A DNA stretch of 64,000 nucleotides, taken from positions 474,081-538,080 of the forward strand of contig JADKJP010000002.1 in NCBI GenBank assembly GCA_016720935.1, written 5' to 3'. The first letter of the stretch is position 1. Every line of letters starts with the position of its first letter. The notes under the pieces were generated by a model. It was not told the origin of the DNA. It searched no databases and was given only the letters and a program-made list of their open reading frames with translations. The translations under genes and the position numbers were made by a program. Positions 35,542-42,835 of this stretch are shown here, one piece after another. This DNA is from Bacteroidota bacterium (lineage in GTDB: Bacteria; Bacteroidota; Bacteroidia; AKYH767-A; 2013-40CM-41-45).

Positions 35542-36147
35542 GTGCATATGAGATCATCAGTTTTTTCGAACTTAAACATCTGCCATTTGAAACTCTATAT
35601 CAAATTCATGGTTAGTATCCGCTGCAAATTGCTGGTGAAGGATATTTTGAAAAGGATGGGTTTGCATTATTCAAATGTTGTCCTCGGTGAAGCGGAAGTT
35701 CTGGAACATATTTCTGATGAACAAAGAGTTGCCCTGAAAACTGAATTGGCAAAATCCGGTCTGGAGTTGATGGATGATAAGCGATCCATTCTGATTGAAA
35801 AGATCAAGAATATAATTATTGAGATGATTCACTATTCGGATGAAATACCGAAAATTAAATTTTCTGATTACCTGGGTGAAAAGCTGGATTACGATTACAC
35901 GTATTTGTCAAATCTTTTTTCTGAAACGGAAGGAACAACAATTGAACATTTTATTCTTATCCATAAAATTGAAAAAGTAAAGGAGTTGATTTTATATGAT
36001 GAACTCAATTTAACTGAAATTTCATACAAGCTCCATTACAGTAGTGTGGCACATCTTTCAAATCAGTTTAAAAAAATAACAGGACTGACGCCTTCTTTTT
36101 ATAAATCCCTGGTGCACAAGAAGCGCAAGTCGCTTGAGGACATCTAA
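35542..36147 (+). CDS. AraC-type regulator with degenerate HMA-like N-domain
   Basis: Up to 201 residues. The C-terminal ~105 residues form an AraC-type double HTH (FSDYLGEKLDYDYTYLSNLFSE; LNLTEISYKLHYSSVAHLSNQFKKITGL), closely matching the protein at 25117. The N-terminal part (KLYIKFMVSIRCKLLVKDIL ... GLHYSNVVLGEAEV) resembles the heavy-metal-associated fold common in this Bacteroidota group, where MVCxRC is usual; here the first Cys is Ser, so metal binding is doubtful. A TTG at 35587 (start LKLYIKF) is a plausible true start. A TACCTTTG -7 box is at 35481-35488, but no clean 21-base motif was found. Confidence 0.82.
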   Translation: MHMRSSVFSNLNICHLKLYIKFMVSIRCKLLVKDILKRMGLHYSNVVLGEAEVLEHISDEQRVALKTELAKSGLELMDDKRSILIEKIKNIIIEMIHYSDEIPKIKFSDYLGEKLDYDYTYLSNLFSETEGTTIEHFILIHKIEKVKELILYDELNLTEISYKLHYSSVAHLSNQFKKITGLTPSFYKSLVHKKRKSLEDI

Positions 36148-36506
36148 TAATGGATTTGCAGAATTTGCCGGTATTTTTTCAGGTTTATTTTATTTAACCA
36201 GTCTGCAGGCTTGCAAAGGATTTGTACTTAATTCTCTGAATAGTAATTTGAATGACTTATTTTAATTAGGTTCATTAGAGTAATTTAATTTATAAGTCAT
36301 CAGCATCAGAATAATTGTCTTTAATACATGTTGCCCTTTGATTTAGCTTTTTATGATTCATGTTACTTGATGTTTAAATGTGTGAATTATATAACAAATA
36401 GTAAAAGTTGTGTAACAGTAAAATATCTCATAATGGATACTTTTGATGTATTGGAAAAGCAAAAATTTGTTTTGTGTATTTCAATGAACATTTTAAAATC
36501 AAACTC
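36148..36506. other. AT-rich gene-free region holding motif site 7
   Basis: 359 bases between the second AraC gene and the lmo0937-like gene. It is AT-rich, with no coding sequence that resembles its neighbours. Its only clear content is the island motif at 36379-36445. Confidence 0.6.
36379..36445 (+). promoter_or_regulatory. Island motif, site 7 (before lmo0937-like/DUF3943/PAP2 genes)
   Basis: TGTGTGAATT then ATATAAC (TATAA at 36390; one mismatch), second half TTGTGTAAC (TGTAA at 36411, 21 bases on), then ATACTTTTG with TTT at 36441 (30 bases further). The 5' leader to 36507 is about 55 bases. Confidence 0.75.
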
Positions 36507-36662
36507 ATGGGAAATCTGCTTTATATCATTGCCGTAATTTTAGTGATTGGTTGGCTTATTGGTTTTGTTGGTTTTCATACAGGTGGTCTGATACACATCT
36601 TATTGGTTATTGCTGTTGTAGTTGTTCTGTTAAGAATAATTCAGGGACGCAAACCTTTATAA
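36507..36662 (+). CDS. lmo0937 family small membrane protein
   Basis: 51-residue protein starting MGNLLYIIAVILVIGWLIGF, with two membrane helices and a basic tail (LRIIQGRKPL), the typical form of the lmo0937 family. These tiny inner-membrane proteins are often stress-induced; function unknown. ATG 36507 is chosen because family members start with MGNLLY. It lies directly behind motif site 7 and 48 bases before the DUF3943 gene. Confidence 0.85.
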   Translation: MGNLLYIIAVILVIGWLIGFVGFHTGGLIHILLVIAVVVVLLRIIQGRKPL

Positions 36663-36710
36663 AATTGTCTGTTCGACATTCGTCGTTTTTATAGGCAGAC
36701 TAACCATTCT

Positions 36711-38282
36711 ATGAACAAGGTATGGATGCTAATAATTTTTTGGCTGGGAATTTCCCCGTTGTCTGCTCAGAAGGCAGTACAACAGAATATTCAAAAGGTT
36801 GCACCTTCTGATTCAATTGTACCGGGAAAAGGCGCACCAGAAAAACAATTGAAGAATATAAAAGATGAAAAAGTAGAGCACTTATCCGACTCTGCAGGGA
36901 ATGAACCAAAGAAAAGCGCTTTGGTGGACACGACGCTTCAGAATAAGTATGGTGATTTGCTGAATGATGATACCACGTATAGCAAACGTTATCCCATTTG
37001 GATTCCTGCTCTGGAATTTTTGGGATCAGATGCGATCACCTGGGCAGGCGACAGATATCTTTTGAAAGCGGAATATGCGCGTATCAGTTTTTCAACCTGG
37101 AAATACAATATTAAAAACGGTTGGGAATGGGATGTCGACCGATTTGGAATTAATTTCATTGGTCATCCTTACTCCGGGACTCTTTCTTATAATGCCGGTC
37201 GTTCGAATGGATATCCTTACCTGACCTCCTTCTCCTTTGCTGTAGCCGGCAGTCTGATTTGGGAATACTTCGGTGAAAACACAAGACCATCTTACAACGA
37301 TATAATTAACACACCTATTGACGGGGCCTTTCTTGGGGAAATACTATATCGTTTGAGTTCCAATTTACTGGATGACCGGACGCGTGGATTCAAGCGGGTT
37401 TCTCGTGAACTTCTTGCCGGCTTAATAAATCCGGTTCGGGGATTCAACCGAATCCTGCAGGGTAAAACATTTCGGGTTACAAATAAAGAAGTGTATCAGA
37501 AAGAACCTTTGAATGTTACACTTTATGCAGGATTACACAAAATCAATTCCTCCATTAATCCGTCATTTTCAAAAGGAACAAACAGCGAATTGATTAATGT
37601 GCAGTTTGACTACGGAAACCCTTTTGAAGTGCGGGACAGAAAGCCATTTGATTTTTTTAAGTTTCGTACAGAACTGAACTTTGGTGTTGGAAGAAAGATC
37701 CTTGATAATATTACCGGCTATGGAATATTAATAGGGAAAAACCGAAACTATGAAAAGCATTCATTGCTTGCCGGAGTTTTTCAATACTATGATTATTGGG
37801 ATAACAAAACATTTGAATTGGGTGCAATTGCATTTGGGGGTGGTCTGTTTTCGAAATTACCATTGAGTAAGAAGTCTGATTTATATACCAATATTCATTT
37901 AGCTATTGTTCCTTTCGCGGGGAATAGTACACATTTTGGTCCCGATACTTCCCAGTTCAGGGATTACAATTTCGGAGATGGTTTAGAGGCAAAATTTGAA
38001 AGCACTCTGAATCTGGGGAAAGTCGCCTCTCTTTCAATGGTCTATTATTTTTATGTTATTCGTACATATATCGGGTTGCCCGGTAATAATTTTATAGGAA
38101 TTTTGAAACCGAAACTTACAGTCTGCCTTTATAAAGACCTAAGTATCGGATTTGAACATTTTGTATACTATAATGACCGTTACTTGCGTGACTATCCGGC
38201 AATTCATTCAGTACGAACAGAACAGAAGATATTTTTATCTTTATATTTTGAAGACAAACAACGGAGAGGGCACTACAATTGA
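36711..38282 (+). CDS. DUF3943 domain-containing outer-membrane protein
   Basis: 523-residue exported protein with signal peptide (MLIIFWLGISPLSAQ). A low-complexity linker (~20-75) is followed by the DUF3943 region (~115-225: GHPYSGTLSYNAGRSNGYPY; GSLIWEYFGENTRPSYNDIINTPIDGAFLGE) and a beta-strand-rich C-terminal half ending in IFLSLYFEDK. A membrane-inserted or barrel protein is likely; activity unknown. Its stop overlaps the TTG start of the first PAP2 gene, indicating translational coupling. Confidence 0.82.
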   Translation: MNKVWMLIIFWLGISPLSAQKAVQQNIQKVAPSDSIVPGKGAPEKQLKNIKDEKVEHLSDSAGNEPKKSALVDTTLQNKYGDLLNDDTTYSKRYPIWIPALEFLGSDAITWAGDRYLLKAEYARISFSTWKYNIKNGWEWDVDRFGINFIGHPYSGTLSYNAGRSNGYPYLTSFSFAVAGSLIWEYFGENTRPSYNDIINTPIDGAFLGEILYRLSSNLLDDRTRGFKRVSRELLAGLINPVRGFNRILQGKTFRVTNKEVYQKEPLNVTLYAGLHKINSSINPSFSKGTNSELINVQFDYGNPFEVRDRKPFDFFKFRTELNFGVGRKILDNITGYGILIGKNRNYEKHSLLAGVFQYYDYWDNKTFELGAIAFGGGLFSKLPLSKKSDLYTNIHLAIVPFAGNSTHFGPDTSQFRDYNFGDGLEAKFESTLNLGKVASLSMVYYFYVIRTYIGLPGNNFIGILKPKLTVCLYKDLSIGFEHFVYYNDRYLRDYPAIHSVRTEQKIFLSLYFEDKQRRGHYN

Positions 38283-39118
38283 AGTGGAGAAAGAAAAATC
38301 CTGTTAATTTACTTAATGGTGTAAATCCTTTAAAGATACTGATTGTTGTCCTGCTTTTCGGAGTATTGGATTTATCGGCTCAAGATACTTTAATTCATCC
38401 GGCGAATCACAAATACAATTTTTCTGAGTTCAGACACGAAACCGGTTTGCTTTTTAAGAGTCCTGTAAAATGGAATGGGAATGACTGGATAAAATTTGGT
38501 GCAACAGCAATCATCACTTATGGAATCATGTTTGCAGATGAAGATGTACGCCGGGCTTCTCTTGATAATCCAAAATATGCGAAGAGCGTTCCTATGGAAA
38601 TCGGAAAACAGTGGGGAGGATTTGTAGTTGTTCCAGTATCGGCCGTGTTGCTGTATTCCCATGGATTGTTGGCCCGAAATCCAACAACAAAAAAGCTTGG
38701 ATTTGAGATTGCTCAGGCTGCATTGTATTCTGAGACAATTTCTTTTATCACAAAAGGATGCGTTGGTCGTTCCAGACCCTTTACCGACAAAGGTGCCAAA
38801 GATTATAAACCATTTACTTTTTTCGACAGTCCGCACAATTCATTTCCGGCAGGGCATATAGACGCTGCCTTCGCGTTATCAACTGTACTTGCAAGAAATA
38901 CAAACTCAGCATGGTTGAAAGTACTTGTCTATATTCCGGCAGGTCTCTCTGTGGTTTCCCGAATATATCAGGATGAACATTGGGCTTCGGATGTATTCCC
39001 GGGAGCTGTTCTCGGTTATTTTGTAGCGACCTGGGTTACATCGCATCACGAGGAGACTATATCCCGTGTTCAACTTAGTTCTCTCTATCCGTTCGGCCTT
39101 ACAATTTCCCTTGACTGA
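38279..39118 (+). CDS. PAP2 family phosphatase (first of two)
   Basis: 279-residue exported or membrane phosphatase of the phosphatidic-acid phosphatase 2 superfamily. The three motifs are KGCVGRSRPF, SFPAGHIDAAFALS and SRIYQDEHWASDVFPGAVLG, holding the catalytic His residues. An N-terminal hydrophobic stretch (LKILIVVLLFGVLDLSAQ) is a signal peptide. There is no ATG before the motifs; the likely start is TTG at 38279, overlapping the DUF3943 stop. Possible substrates are lipid phosphates or undecaprenyl pyrophosphate. Confidence 0.87.
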   Translation: MKWRKKNPVNLLNGVNPLKILIVVLLFGVLDLSAQDTLIHPANHKYNFSEFRHETGLLFKSPVKWNGNDWIKFGATAIITYGIMFADEDVRRASLDNPKYAKSVPMEIGKQWGGFVVVPVSAVLLYSHGLLARNPTTKKLGFEIAQAALYSETISFITKGCVGRSRPFTDKGAKDYKPFTFFDSPHNSFPAGHIDAAFALSTVLARNTNSAWLKVLVYIPAGLSVVSRIYQDEHWASDVFPGAVLGYFVATWVTSHHEETISRVQLSSLYPFGLTISLD

Positions 39119-39124
39119 TTCGTA

Positions 39125-39970
39125 ATGCATAATTTTAAAATTTTATTGTTAATCTTTTTCTCCCTGTTTTTTCAAACGGCTGTCTTCTCTCAGATAAAGC
39201 CGGAGGTCACTTCACCAGAAACCCCGAAGGAAAAAAAACTCGAAAAAAAGCTGGCAAAAAGACTCTATAGTTTACCACAATTTTGGAATGAGACAAAGTT
39301 GTTTGTCAAGCAACCAACGAAGTGGACGGGAGGAGATTGGTTAAAAACCGGGGTGGCAGTTGCGTCCACATTTGTAGTTATGCCCTTTGATGAACAGATA
39401 ACTAATTCAACCCAGGGTGAACAAAGGTATTATTACAGTGCACCTATTGTCGGCGGACGAATTTATGGAGAGTGGTATTCAATTGGTGGAGTTGCTGGAG
39501 TATTTGGTGCAGTTGGCTTGATCTCGGGTGACACAGCAGCAAAAAAAATCAGTATTGAATTATTGCAGGCCGGATTGTATTCAGAACTGGTAACTACAGT
39601 ACTCAAAATTGCCATTGGACGGAAACGTCCGGTTGTGACAGAAAATGCATTTTCATACAAACCGTTTACACTTGTTGAATACAATTATCATAGCATGCCC
39701 AGTGGTCATACCACCAGCGCTTTTGCTTTATCAACAGTTATGTCCAGACACGCAAGATCTACAACATTGAAAATTATCGCGTATGTTCCTGCTGGCTTTA
39801 CAATGTTTTCACGAATCTATCAGCATCAGCACTGGTTGTCGGATGAAATTCTCGCGGCAGCGATCGGGTATTTTACAGGAAATTGGGTAGTGGATCTCCA
39901 CGAAGGGAAACGTCATAAAATTAATGTTACATCCATATACCCGCTCGGAGTTACCTATTCGTTCAATTAA
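39125..39970 (+). CDS. PAP2 family phosphatase (second of two)
   Basis: 281-residue paralogue of the preceding gene, 6 bases downstream. Signal peptide KILLLIFFSLFFQTAVFSQ; PAP2 motifs KIAIGRKRPVV, SMPSGHTTSAFALS and SRIYQHQHWLSDEILAAAIG. The two proteins share the layout and the ending SxYPxGxT-, so they arose by tandem duplication. Keeping both suggests different substrates or a pair working in lipid A, phospholipid or lipid-carrier recycling (inference). Confidence 0.9.
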   Translation: MHNFKILLLIFFSLFFQTAVFSQIKPEVTSPETPKEKKLEKKLAKRLYSLPQFWNETKLFVKQPTKWTGGDWLKTGVAVASTFVVMPFDEQITNSTQGEQRYYYSAPIVGGRIYGEWYSIGGVAGVFGAVGLISGDTAAKKISIELLQAGLYSELVTTVLKIAIGRKRPVVTENAFSYKPFTLVEYNYHSMPSGHTTSAFALSTVMSRHARSTTLKIIAYVPAGFTMFSRIYQHQHWLSDEILAAAIGYFTGNWVVDLHEGKRHKINVTSIYPLGVTYSFN

Positions 39971-40042
39971 GCGGATTCATAGAGACTGCCCCGATCTGAT
40001 ATTTTATCATCTAAAATTTATTCACTTCCTAAACTAAAAAAA

Positions 40043-40261
40043 ATGAAAACAAAAAATATCGGTTTGCTGCTGATCGTAATCGGAGCTATTATGATGATCT
40101 ATACAGGATTCAGTTATGTTACAACAAAGAAAGTTGTGGACATCGGTCCGATTGAAATTAATAAAGAACAAAAACACCCGGTACAGTGGTCGCCATGGGT
40201 TGGAGGATTACTGATTGCAGGTGGTGTTGTGTTTTTATTCGTCAATAAAGACAGGAAATGA
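40043..40261 (+). CDS. Small two-helix membrane protein
   Basis: 72-residue protein: helix 1 (IGLLLIVIGAIMMIYTGFSYV), a polar loop with IGPIEINKEQKHPVQWSPW, helix 2 (VGGLLIAGGVVFLFV) and a basic end. It resembles small stress-type membrane proteins of the DUF3185 kind, but assignment is uncertain. It follows the second PAP2 gene by 72 bases and could be the last gene of the site-7 unit; motif site 8 begins 5 bases after its stop. Confidence 0.65.
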   Translation: MKTKNIGLLLIVIGAIMMIYTGFSYVTTKKVVDIGPIEINKEQKHPVQWSPWVGGLLIAGGVVFLFVNKDRK

Positions 40262-40265
40262 CAAA

Positions 40266-40330
40266 GTGTGAATGTTGTAACATATTATGAAAGTTATGTA
40301 ACAGCGTTGCTTGTGTGATATGGACATTTG
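40266..40330 (+). promoter_or_regulatory. Island motif, site 8 (before the porin-family gene)
   Basis: GTGTGAATG then TTGTAAC (TGTAA at 40276), second half ATGTAAC (TGTAA at 40297, 21 bases on), then GACATTTG with TTT at 40327 (30 bases further). The start codon is 28 bases beyond the -7 box. Confidence 0.78.
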
Positions 40331-40357
40331 TGTAAAATATTGTCAATACACATTATT

Positions 40358-41031
40358 ATGAAAACGCAAAAAATTAAATTGTATGTTGCCTTAACTGTTT
40401 CCTTGTTTGGTACAGTTGGAATGGTGCATGCTCAAAAGGGTGAATTCGGTGTTCGCTTAATGCCAACATTTTCATCATTTGATTTAAAATCATCCGGAGG
40501 AAACACTATTTCGGGGATGTTACTTACGGCTTTGGAGCCGGCGCGTTTCTGGGATTTAATTTCTCTGAGCATGTTGGTGTCCAGGCAGAAATAATCTACA
40601 ACAGAATTTCTCAGAAATACACTGAGTTTGATGTTGAAAGAGAAGTAAAATTGAATTATGTGAATATTCCACTTCTGCTTTCGTTGAATACCGGTAAATC
40701 AAAATCGTTTAATTTCAATATGGTAGCCGGTCCGCAGTTGGGATTGAGTGTGGGTAGTAAAATGACAACAACAGGCGGTGATGGTACGGTTCATTCTCAG
40801 GCAATTCTTGCTGTGAAGAAAAGTGATGTTGGTGTGGCCTATGGTGCAGGTTTTGATTTTGGTTTGAATGCTGCCAAAACCGTGCGGTTGGGTGTCGGTT
40901 TTCGTGGTGTATTCGGACTGGTTGATATCAGTGATAACAGTAAAAGCGTAACTACTGATTCATATTACATTCTCGAGAAGACTAAAATAAAAACATACTC
41001 AGGGTATATTGGCTTATCCATTTTGATTTAA
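40358..41031 (+). pseudogene. Outer-membrane beta-barrel (porin family) gene with one frameshift
   Basis: From ATG 40358 (MKTQKIKLYVALTVSLFGTVGMVHAQ signal peptide) the frame runs to the G-run at 40513-40516. Adding one G restores GDVTYGFGAGAFLGFNFSEHVGVQAEIIYN and joins the downstream part (LNYVNIPLLLSLNTGK ... IKTYSGYIGLSILI). The joined product (~225 residues) is a small 8-strand outer-membrane barrel of the PorT/OmpX-like kind. A single missing base in a homopolymer is probably a sequence error; if real, the protein is truncated at ~79 residues. Directly behind motif site 8; a good terminator follows. Confidence 0.85.
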
Positions 41032-41073
41032 TCTGCTGCGAACGGATTCATTCCGGGTTAGTGTTCATGAGTT

Positions 41074-41105
41074 AAGCCCGAATCAACATGGTTCGGGCTT
41101 TTTTT
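41074..41105 (+). terminator. Rho-independent terminator after the porin gene
   Basis: AAGCCCGAA at 41074-41082 pairs with TTCGGGCTT at 41092-41100, followed by a further five T. It is 43 bases after the stop codon of the barrel gene. Confidence 0.92.
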
Positions 41106-41187
41106 GACATTTATCTTTTACAATGGAATTGAAATTTAATAGTGATTGATCCGTGTAGATATGTTCATTGATGATTTGTGTTTCAAT

Positions 41188-41253
41188 GTGTGAATCATGT
41201 AACTCTTTTTGTTAATTGTGTAATAAGGATAGCGCGAATTAAGCGGAACTTTA
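41188..41253 (+). promoter_or_regulatory. Island motif, site 9 (before first CsbD gene)
   Basis: GTGTGAATC then ATGTAAC (TGTAA at 41198), second half TTGTGTAAT (TGTAA at 41219, 21 bases on), then GAACTTTA with TTT at 41250 (31 bases further). Very close in sequence to site 1. Confidence 0.8.
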
Positions 41254-41305
41254 TAATATCAATCACACGCAATTTTGCGAAATATAACCATCAAATTTAC
41301 AAGCG

Positions 41306-41491
41306 ATGAATACTTTAGGAATAAAAGGAAACTGGAATGAGCAAAAGGGTAAATTAAAACAAAAATACGCCCAACTCACCGATGATGATTTACTGCTTAT
41401 CGAGGGAAAACACGATGAATTATTTGGTCGTCTTCAGATAAAGCTTGGTAAATCAAAGGAAGAAGTGGAACGCATTATTGCGGATTTGTAA
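41306..41491 (+). CDS. CsbD family stress protein (copy 1)
   Basis: 61-residue CsbD-like protein: GIKGNWNEQKGKLKQKYAQLTDDDLLLIEGKHDELFGRLQ, then KLGKSKEEVERII. This small, charged, helical family is widely induced in general stress responses; the molecular role is unknown. Behind motif site 9 and 60 bases before a coiled-coil lipoprotein. A second copy is at 42561, also behind the motif. Confidence 0.92.
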   Translation: MNTLGIKGNWNEQKGKLKQKYAQLTDDDLLLIEGKHDELFGRLQIKLGKSKEEVERIIADL

Positions 41492-41551
41492 TCGTTCGTA
41501 CGATTTTCACCCACATTCATTATTGTTCATTAATTTAAATCAAAATCAAAT

Positions 41552-42016
41552 ATGAAAAATTCAATAAAATTAGTAGTCATCCCGGCGTTTTTAGCCGCGA
41601 CTGTGTTTAGCGGTTGTAATTCTCCGGAACAAAAAGTTGACAATGCGCGCGAAAATGTTCAGGACGCAAAACAGGAACTTAATACAGAGCAGGCGAATGC
41701 CAATGCCGAAGCTCAAAAAGCCGCGAGTGCCGAAGAATGGAAAGTATTTAAAAGTGAAACACAATTGAAAATAGAAGATAACGAGAAACGTATCGCTGAA
41801 TTAAAAATTAAACTTAAAAAGCCGGGCAAATTGCTTGATCCTGCTTATCAAAAACGTATTGACGCTCTTGAATTGAAAAATCAGGAAATGAAATCCAGAA
41901 TTGATGCATACGAGAAAAATCAAAGTAATTGGGAAACTTTTAAAAGAGAATTTTCTCATGATATGGATGAGCTTGGAATGGCTATAAAGGATTTTACGGT
42001 AGATAATAAGAATTAA
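41552..42016 (+). CDS. Coiled-coil lipoprotein
   Basis: 154-residue protein with lipobox VFSGC at ~18-22 after a hydrophobic signal, so a periplasm-facing lipoprotein. The mature part is almost wholly helical, with heptad-like charged stretches (QKVDNARENVQDAKQELN; EDNEKRIAELKIKLKK; LELKNQEMKSRIDAYEKN). No enzyme motif. Likely co-transcribed with the first CsbD gene; an envelope-stress role is inferred from context. Confidence 0.78.
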   Translation: MKNSIKLVVIPAFLAATVFSGCNSPEQKVDNARENVQDAKQELNTEQANANAEAQKAASAEEWKVFKSETQLKIEDNEKRIAELKIKLKKPGKLLDPAYQKRIDALELKNQEMKSRIDAYEKNQSNWETFKREFSHDMDELGMAIKDFTVDNKN

Positions 42017-42092
42017 TAGAGTACCTTACAGGGAAATGAATTCCGGCCTCCTACCAAATCAGGTATCAGACTGATTCGAAAAGCTTAAAGGC

Positions 42093-42431
42093 ATGGATAC
42101 TAATGAACTCGAGAAATCGAAAATGCATATTACGGTGGAGATCATTGAATATATACCAAATTCTGTGGTGATAAAAACTATTTTAAAGAAATCCACCGGA
42201 AATATCAGTGTGATGTCATTTGATAATGGAGAAGGATTGACGGAAAAGACAACTCCCTTCGACACATTTGTGCAGGTAATTGACGGAGCGGCTAAGTTAG
42301 TAATCAGCGGAGAGCCCCATTTGCTTCAAACGGGTCAATCAATTGTTATCCCTGCTCATGCTTCACATGTAGTCATTCCGAACGGAAGGTTCAAGATGAT
42401 CATGACAATTATTAAAAGCGGGTACGAATAA
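42093..42431 (+). CDS. Cupin domain protein
   Basis: 112-residue single-domain cupin. The strands GNISVMSFDNGEGLTEKTTPFDTFVQVIDGAAKLVISGEP and QSIVIPAHASHVVIPNGRFKMIMTIIK match the small RmlC-like barrel. The metal-binding His set of enzymatic cupins is only partly present (His in AHASHVV), so a binding role is more likely than catalysis. It follows the lipoprotein by 76 bases, with no motif of its own. Confidence 0.85.
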   Translation: MDTNELEKSKMHITVEIIEYIPNSVVIKTILKKSTGNISVMSFDNGEGLTEKTTPFDTFVQVIDGAAKLVISGEPHLLQTGQSIVIPAHASHVVIPNGRFKMIMTIIKSGYE

Positions 42432-42458
42432 GTCGTTTAAGAAAAAATGCACCAAAAG

Positions 42459-42523
42459 GTGTGAATGATGTAAATTATTTTTATTTAGATGTAATTGTTT
42501 TAAAGGTAAGGTGCCGAACTTTG
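42459..42523 (+). promoter_or_regulatory. Island motif, site 10 (before second CsbD gene)
   Basis: GTGTGAATG then ATGTAAA (TGTAA at 42469), second half ATGTAAT (TGTAA at 42490, 21 bases on), then GAACTTTG with TTT at 42520 (30 bases further). Start codon 38 bases beyond the -7 box, as at site 1. Confidence 0.8.
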
Positions 42524-42560
42524 TGGTGTAATAATTTCATTACAATTAATACTTAAAGAA

Positions 42561-42761
42561 ATGACAAATATCACACCCACAGCTGTTCCGATCAAAGGAA
42601 ACTGGAGCGAACAGAAAACCAAACTCAAAGCAAAATTTACGACACTCACCGATGCTGATCTCCAATACGAGAATGGTAAAAAGGAAGAAATGATGGATAA
42701 AATCCAAATCAAATTGGGTAAAACCAAAGAAGAACTGGCTGCCATTATTGCTGCCCTTTAA
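42561..42761 (+). CDS. CsbD family stress protein (copy 2)
   Basis: 66-residue paralogue of the protein at 41306: PIKGNWSEQKTKLKAKFTTLTDADLQYENGKKEEMMDKIQIKLGKTKEELAAII. Same length class and core motif (KGNWxEQKxKLK). It is a single-gene unit with its own motif site and a strong terminator 15 bases after the stop. Confidence 0.92.
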   Translation: MTNITPTAVPIKGNWSEQKTKLKAKFTTLTDADLQYENGKKEEMMDKIQIKLGKTKEELAAIIAAL

Positions 42762-42775
42762 TTCATTGAAAATTT

Positions 42776-42815
42776 AAAGCGCCGTGGATCATTATGATTC
42801 ACGGCGCTTTTATTT
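42776..42815. terminator. Bidirectional terminator after second CsbD gene
   Basis: A 15-base arm at 42776-42790 (AAAGCGCCGTGGATC) pairs with 42796-42810 apart from one G/T. T-rich sequence follows on the plus strand and A-rich sequence precedes it, so it can stop transcription from both sides. Minus-strand genes converge here. Confidence 0.88.
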
Positions 42816-42835
42816 ATTTTTTCTTCCTGAAGAAA

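Noticed and set aside
16933..42523. TGTGA in the island motif as a CRP/FNR-type site
   Set aside because: CRP-type sites are palindromes with a TCACA arm; here the halves are direct repeats at 21 bases with no matching arm.
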